A DNA stretch of 10,016 bases from JAYFRC01 sp034926415 (GTDB taxonomy: Bacteria; Bacillota; Clostridia; Oscillospirales; Oscillospiraceae), in contig JAYFRC010000018.1 of NCBI GenBank assembly GCA_034926415.1, positions 1 through 10,016 on the forward strand, given 5' to 3'. Position 1 is the stretch's first letter. The number at the start of each line of letters is the position of its first letter. A model generated the notes under the pieces. It was not told the DNA's origin and ran no database searches. It saw only the letters and a list, made by a program, of their open reading frames with translations. The position numbers were made by a program, and so were the translations under genes. Below are positions 7,527 through 10,016 of this stretch, piece after piece.

Positions 7527-7621
7527 TCCGCGTAAACTTTTCTGTACATATCTTATCTCTCGAATTACGCTGTTTGCCAAGAAAGCCGCCCTGCATTTGG
7601 TCGAATTATAATGCATCATGA

Positions 7622-7647
7622 ACGTTAAGTGCAAATTCACATATACT
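7622..7647 (+). promoter_or_regulatory. Candidate SigK/SigE-like sporulation promoter
   Basis: AC (7622-7623), then 16 bases, then CATATACT (7640-7647). The mother-cell factor SigK of Bacillus uses AC near -35 and CATAnnnTA near -10, with about this spacing; here the last base of the -10 match is G. No SigA pair fits: a TATAAT at 7607-7612 lacks a -35 box at the right distance. The inferred start of transcription is near 7654, about 50 bases before the ATG at 7704. Confidence 0.4.
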
Positions 7648-7677
7648 GGAAAAGGGAATGATAAATTACCTTTTCCA
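7647..7677. repeat. Perfect inverted repeat in the leader of the cysteine-tail protein gene
   Basis: TGGAAAAGG (7647-7655) and CCTTTTCCA (7669-7677) are exact 9-base arms with a 13-base AT-rich loop. No T-run follows, so it is not a typical terminator. It lies 26 bases before the start codon and 12 bases before the AGGAGTG ribosome site. It may be an operator or an mRNA leader hairpin. Confidence 0.5.
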
Positions 7678-7703
7678 ATCTTAAATTTAGGAGTGAAAAT
7701 TTT

Positions 7704-8525
7704 ATGAGCGACGGCGTAGCTCAAGAAACACTTGATATTTTTGCTCGAAGAGTTCTGGCGAAAGCCGAGCTGCTTCAGACACAGGAAGTTTTCCAGGAAA
7801 ACTATTCCACCGTACCCCCTTCGGTGCCTCTGGGAACAAAGGCTCCATTAAGGCTCTATATAATCAACCACGGTGCAACGCCAGTCTCGACGACGCCCAA
7901 CAGAATCTATGGATCTCCGGTAAAGTGTGTGAAACTCTGCAAGCGGATTCTCGACAAAGATCCTGGCAACACGATTCTATGCACGCAGAAGTCAAAGGTA
8001 ATACTTGATTTTGAACTGGTTTTGGTTGTAGAGTACGAAGATGATACTTTCGACGTGCTGACGCTTCCCAAGGACCTTGCGGCCTTTACACAATACGTTA
8101 CAGGCAAAAAAGCGTTCGTAGAAGCCACTGTCCTTGATCCATCGGGTACACCGGTTGTTCAGCATCAAAGCGTAACACAGCCTTACGAACAGCTGGTCAT
8201 CAAGTATAACGAAGGGGCAACAGCCTATGCCAACTTTGAATATACGGCTGTAATCCCGCTGTCCAGCTTCAGCGCGATCTTGCGGAAATGCGAGCTGAAC
8301 GACCCGACGCTTCAGTCCTATATCGTACTGAGAAATCTGACTTACGACGTGGATGTGCTCGACCAATACCTGGCCACCGCCACCGAAACCGAAACCATCT
8401 GGACGACGATGGTCGATTTCTCCCTGTCCGAGGATATCATCGATAAACTTGGAATCGACCAGGACATTCAAATCGTCGGCACCCCGGAATACGTCTGCGA
8501 AGATACTGTCTGCGGTTGTTGCTGA
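7704..8525 (+). CDS. Beta-rich protein with cysteine-rich C-terminus, unknown function (candidate spore-surface protein)
   Basis: This is a 273-residue soluble protein without a signal peptide or membrane segment. After a helical N-terminal part (residues 5-33) come many alternating hydrophobic strands, for example KVILDFELVLVVEY (98-111) and ANFEYTAVIPL (176-186), suggesting one or two beta-sandwich domains. Eight cysteines occur at 75, 79, 93, 196, 265, 270, 272 and 273; the last four form the tail CEDTVCGCC. Such Cys-rich tails are common in spore-coat and exosporium proteins that become disulfide cross-linked after mother-cell lysis. The start is clear: AGGAGTG lies about 8 bases before ATG. 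A SigK-like promoter candidate precedes it and a strong terminator follows at 8604. I do not recognise a named family; it could also be a cytosolic assembly protein. Confidence 0.85.
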   Translation: MSDGVAQETLDIFARRVLAKAELLQTQEVFQENYSTVPPSVPLGTKAPLRLYIINHGATPVSTTPNRIYGSPVKCVKLCKRILDKDPGNTILCTQKSKVILDFELVLVVEYEDDTFDVLTLPKDLAAFTQYVTGKKAFVEATVLDPSGTPVVQHQSVTQPYEQLVIKYNEGATAYANFEYTAVIPLSSFSAILRKCELNDPTLQSYIVLRNLTYDVDVLDQYLATATETETIWTTMVDFSLSEDIIDKLGIDQDIQIVGTPEYVCEDTVCGCC

Positions 8526-8561
8526 AAAAGTATAGCATAGCAAGCTTATCACGATAAAGAG

Positions 8562-8580
8562 CCGTCCGCAAAGCGGATGG
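8562..8580. repeat. Small hairpin after the cysteine-tail protein gene
   Basis: CCGTCCGC (8562-8569) and GCGGATGG (8573-8580) pair with one G-U and a three-base AAA loop. No T-run follows, so it is not a terminator by itself. It could protect the 3' end of the mRNA ahead of the real terminator. Confidence 0.45.
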
Positions 8581-8603
8581 AAATATAGTAAAAAATTATA
8601 GTA

Positions 8604-8651
8604 GGATACTGCTATTCCCGTTAAAAGGAGTGGCGGTATCCTTTTATTTTT
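8604..8651 (+). terminator. Strong intrinsic terminator after the 273-residue protein gene
   Basis: GGATACTGCTATTCC (8604-8618) pairs along its full length with GGAGTGGCGGTATCC (8627-8641), using three G-U pairs. The loop is eight bases, and TTTTATTTTT (8642-8651) follows directly. The three G-U pairs make it directional: on the other strand they become A-C mismatches. It separates this gene from the collagen-like gene. Confidence 0.92.
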
Positions 8652-8672
8652 ACGAAAATTCAGCAGTTAAAA

Positions 8673-8748
8673 ACGCGGCTGCATCGCCAAAGCGCAAAAT
8701 TTATTATTTTGGCATATGATGTATCAGCCGCGTATCAGCAATATGCTG
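8673..8748 (+). promoter_or_regulatory. Structured leader of the collagen-like gene
   Basis: ACGCGGCTG (8673-8681) and CAGCCGCGT (8725-8733) are perfect 9-base arms enclosing about 43 AT-rich bases; CATC/GATG can extend the stem inward after a bulge. Directly downstream is a second small hairpin, CAGCA-ATA-TGCTG (8736-8748), 11 bases before GGAGG. There is no T-run, so neither is a terminator. No SigA promoter is clear between the terminator at 8651 and the gene. CATATGAT at 8713-8720 resembles a mother-cell sigma -10 box but has no good -35. A role in mRNA stability or translational control is inferred. Confidence 0.4.
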
Positions 8749-8771
8749 CATAATATAATGGAGGTAACTCA

Positions 8772-9518
8772 ATGGCTGACAATTTAAGCAAATCAGATTC
8801 TACTGACTCTTCCGATGCCTCTGTCAAGTATCCGCCTTTTCCGCCTTTTCCTCCCTGTCCTCCGGGGCCACGCGGTCCCTCAGGGCCTCCGGGGCCGAGG
8901 GGTCCCCGAGGTCCCGCAGGCAGCCTGAATGATACGGCCCAGTGTTTTGTTTACGCTCAGCTCGCCCATCTGCTTGAGCAGCTGATTGATTTATATCCGG
9001 GACTGACTCTGTATGTCTTTCTACCGGGAATAAGCCCATGGTGGATTTCCGGAGCGCCGTATGAAGTTTACAAATCGGCAGAAGGGACTTATGGAGGGGT
9101 GTTTATCCTAGGTGACGGCGGATATGTTGCTTTTCCGCTCAGTGCAATAGCCGCCCTGCAGTTTGAAACAGGTACCGCGGTGTACAATCCTGCCATCACT
9201 TATCTTTCCAAACCCGACTTCCCTCCCGGCTGCGATACGAATATCGTTACGGCAATTCATGATTATGTATCCACGATACCCGGAGATATAGATGTATTAT
9301 TCAATATCGGCTCCAATGTACGCAGCACGGGCCCGATATATTTAAACAACTATGGACTGATAGTACAGGCCGACGAATACGGCAACGACCCGGCTTTTAT
9401 ACCCACAACGTTTATAACCGGAATTGCTCCTCAAACAACGGCAGCCACAGAGGAAACGAAAGCGGAAAGCAGCACTGAAGCAAAAGGCGCGCCGCCAACC
9501 AAGATACAAGCCATATAG
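8772..9518 (+). CDS. Short collagen-like protein with unrecognised C-terminal domain (candidate spore-surface protein)
   Basis: The 248-residue product has no signal peptide and is probably made in the cytoplasm or mother cell. A Ser/Asp-rich N-terminus (residues 1-20) leads into a proline-rich PPFPPFPPCPP segment (21-31). Six perfect collagen triplets follow (32-49: GPR, GPS, GPP, GPR, GPR, GPA). Residues 52-220 form a hydrophobic domain beginning TAQCFVYAQLAHLLEQLIDL, probably a helix, followed by strand-rich sequence with many Gly and aromatic residues. The C-terminus (221-248) is a Thr/Ala/Glu/Lys-rich tail, low in complexity. Collagen-like proteins without secretion signals in spore formers are typically exosporium or coat filaments (BclA type), usually with far more triplets and a trimerising C-terminal domain; that role is inferred here. 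GGAGG lies 7 bases before the ATG. The unit ends at the terminator at 9653. The domain after the collagen segment is unknown to me. Confidence 0.85.
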   Translation: MADNLSKSDSTDSSDASVKYPPFPPFPPCPPGPRGPSGPPGPRGPRGPAGSLNDTAQCFVYAQLAHLLEQLIDLYPGLTLYVFLPGISPWWISGAPYEVYKSAEGTYGGVFILGDGGYVAFPLSAIAALQFETGTAVYNPAITYLSKPDFPPGCDTNIVTAIHDYVSTIPGDIDVLFNIGSNVRSTGPIYLNNYGLIVQADEYGNDPAFIPTTFITGIAPQTTAATEETKAESSTEAKGAPPTKIQAI

Positions 9519-9652
9519 CTCAACTATAGGATTGAAACCGTCGAGAATAGAAAAAGCATCAAGCGTCTCAATATCACAGGGAAAATAAAGTCTCGGCAAC
9601 ATTATCGTATTGCACAGAAAATCTCCGAAATCAGATTTTTGAAGTTTTGAGC
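9519..9652 (-). pseudogene. Protein-like minus-strand frame between the collagen-like gene and the terminator, possible gene remnant
   Basis: The minus-strand frame from about 9652 to 9519 is fully open and reads like a folded protein (DFGDFLCNTIMLPRLYFPCD, then IETLDAFSILDGFNPIVELY). It runs on into the opposite strand of the collagen-like gene, where the sequence becomes typical antisense noise. No ribosome site precedes the ATG at 9602. The plus strand is also open in the opposing register for about 43 codons after the TAG stop of the collagen-like gene, ending in TGA near 9648. Either reading may be chance over such a short distance. A truncated gene fragment is my best guess. Confidence 0.25.
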
Positions 9653-9691
9653 AAAAGAGGTGCAGCGCATGAAGCGCTGCACCTCTTTTTT
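9653..9691. terminator. Perfect bidirectional intrinsic terminator
   Basis: AAAAGAGGTGCAGCGC (9653-9668) and GCGCTGCACCTCTTTT (9674-9689) form a perfect 16-base stem with the loop ATGAA. T6 (9686-9691) follows on the plus strand and TTTT on the minus strand. It ends the collagen-like gene unit and also faces the minus-strand gene that enters from the right edge. Confidence 0.95.
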
Positions 9692-9786
9692 GAACCGTAT
9701 CTGTCGCCGTACGTCTTTTAGGATGTTTTACATCTTTGTCATCACAAAGCCAACGGCACTTAGGTTTTTATATTTTTTTGGGGGTC
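9692..9786. other. Noncoding stretch with homopolymer runs
   Basis: This gap lies between the bidirectional terminator and the end of the right-edge gene. It ends in an AT-rich run with T7 followed by G5 (about 9767-9784) and a nearby CCCC. On the minus strand GGGG and CCCC could pair weakly just after the stop codon of the right-edge gene, without a following T-run. No gene is visible. Confidence 0.5.
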
Positions 9787-10016
9787 TTATTTTTCCCCTC
9801 CAGCCGCGACCTTTTCTTCCTCGGCCTTATTCTCCGCACGGATGCGTCTGTCCTCCGCCCAGAGGCGGTCGGCGACGGGCATCCATTTGGCGGCAATGTC
9901 GACGCATTTCGCGGTAAACTCCTCGGCGGATTCGTGAGCCATAGGGTCTGTGTTGTGCGCGCCGGTCTTGTTCACCATATCGACAAGCCTTCCCGGGTTG
10001 TCGATGACCGGGCAGG
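9787..10016 (-). CDS. C-terminal part of an unrecognised protein, 5' end beyond window
   Basis: The frame is open from the right edge to a TAA at 9787-9789, giving the last 75 or so residues of a longer protein. An internal ATG at 9978 is not a convincing start, because the frame continues upstream with normal coding character (CPVIDNPGRLVD) and no ribosome site precedes that ATG. The visible part contains MVNKTGAHNTDPMAHESAEE, then a Trp-containing amphipathic region (AAKWMPVADRLWAE) and a highly charged Arg/Glu/Lys tail. I do not recognise the family. Codon use resembles the housekeeping genes on the left, so this is probably core chromosome resuming after the accessory block. Confidence 0.75.
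   Translation of the reverse strand, partial: CPVIDNPGRLVDMVNKTGAHNTDPMAHESAEEFTAKCVDIAAKWMPVADRLWAEDRRIRAENKAEEEKVAAGGEK

Noticed and set aside
7226..7549. 107-codon minus-strand frame opposite the coiled-coil gene
   Set aside because: Its Phe/Ser/Leu-rich composition is the antisense image of a Lys/Glu-rich plus-strand protein in the same register.
7560..7608. Direct repeat TCGAATTA at 7560-7567 and 7601-7608
   Set aside because: Eight AT-rich bases spaced 41 apart in an AT-rich leader are expected by chance, and no transposase or terminal inverted repeats accompany them.
7992..8552. 186-codon minus-strand frame opposite the cysteine-tail gene
   Set aside because: The plus-strand gene has a clear ribosome site, balanced composition and a terminator behind it; the minus frame has none of these.
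8749..8759. CATAATATAAT as a promoter -10 box for the collagen-like gene
   Set aside because: It abuts the GGAGG ribosome site, so transcription would begin inside or after that site.
9519..9538. Sequence ending in ATTGAAAC, like the end of some CRISPR repeats
   Set aside because: Only one copy is present, with no repeat-spacer periodicity and no cas genes in the window.
9767..9785. T7/G5 homopolymer run as a phase-variation switch
   Set aside because: It lies downstream of the right-edge gene and outside any visible reading frame or promoter spacer, so slippage would have no obvious effect.

Overview
The window looks like chromosomal DNA from a spore-forming Firmicute of the Clostridia type. 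Evidence for this is a SpoIIM-family membrane protein, a short collagen-like protein of the kind seen in spore-surface proteins, consensus SigA promoters, AGGAG/GGAGG ribosome binding sites and many intrinsic terminators. No species can be named from the sequence alone.

Left half (1-4668, minus strand). In transcription order this holds a PLP-dependent aminotransferase (LysN/MocR-type fold, no DNA-binding domain), trpS, a polyprenyl-phosphate GlcNAc-1-phosphate transferase of the WecA/TagO/MraY family, and a UDP-GlcNAc 2-epimerase (WecB/MnaA) that runs off the left edge. The last two overlap by 11 bases. Together they supply the lipid-linked GlcNAc primer and UDP-ManNAc, the first steps of wall teichoic acid or other envelope polymer synthesis. 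The trpS leader carries a 19-base palindrome and a GC-rich hairpin.

Middle (4650-7019). A compact divergent promoter region drives the aminotransferase leftward and gltX rightward. gltX encodes a zinc-containing glutamyl-tRNA synthetase. It overlaps by 4 bases a gene for a SpoIIM-like integral membrane protein, and the pair ends at a strong, nearly symmetrical terminator (6977-7019). On the other strand, a short reading frame with gene-like codon use ends inside that same terminator. It may be the remnant of a gene.

Right part (7143-9691). This accessory-looking block has three plus-strand genes without a recognised family: a 108-residue coiled-coil protein, a 273-residue soluble beta-rich protein with a cysteine-rich tail (CGCC), and a 248-residue protein with a short Gly-Pro-X collagen segment. 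Each has its own leader, and terminators separate or end the units. The leader of the 273-residue gene holds a candidate SigK-like promoter. Together these features suggest, without proving it, a spore coat or exosporium locus. The right edge (9787-10016) holds the C-terminal end of another minus-strand gene that I could not assign.

The most interesting part is the 7.1-9.7 kb block, with two unfamiliar structural-type proteins and traces of disrupted reading frames at both borders.
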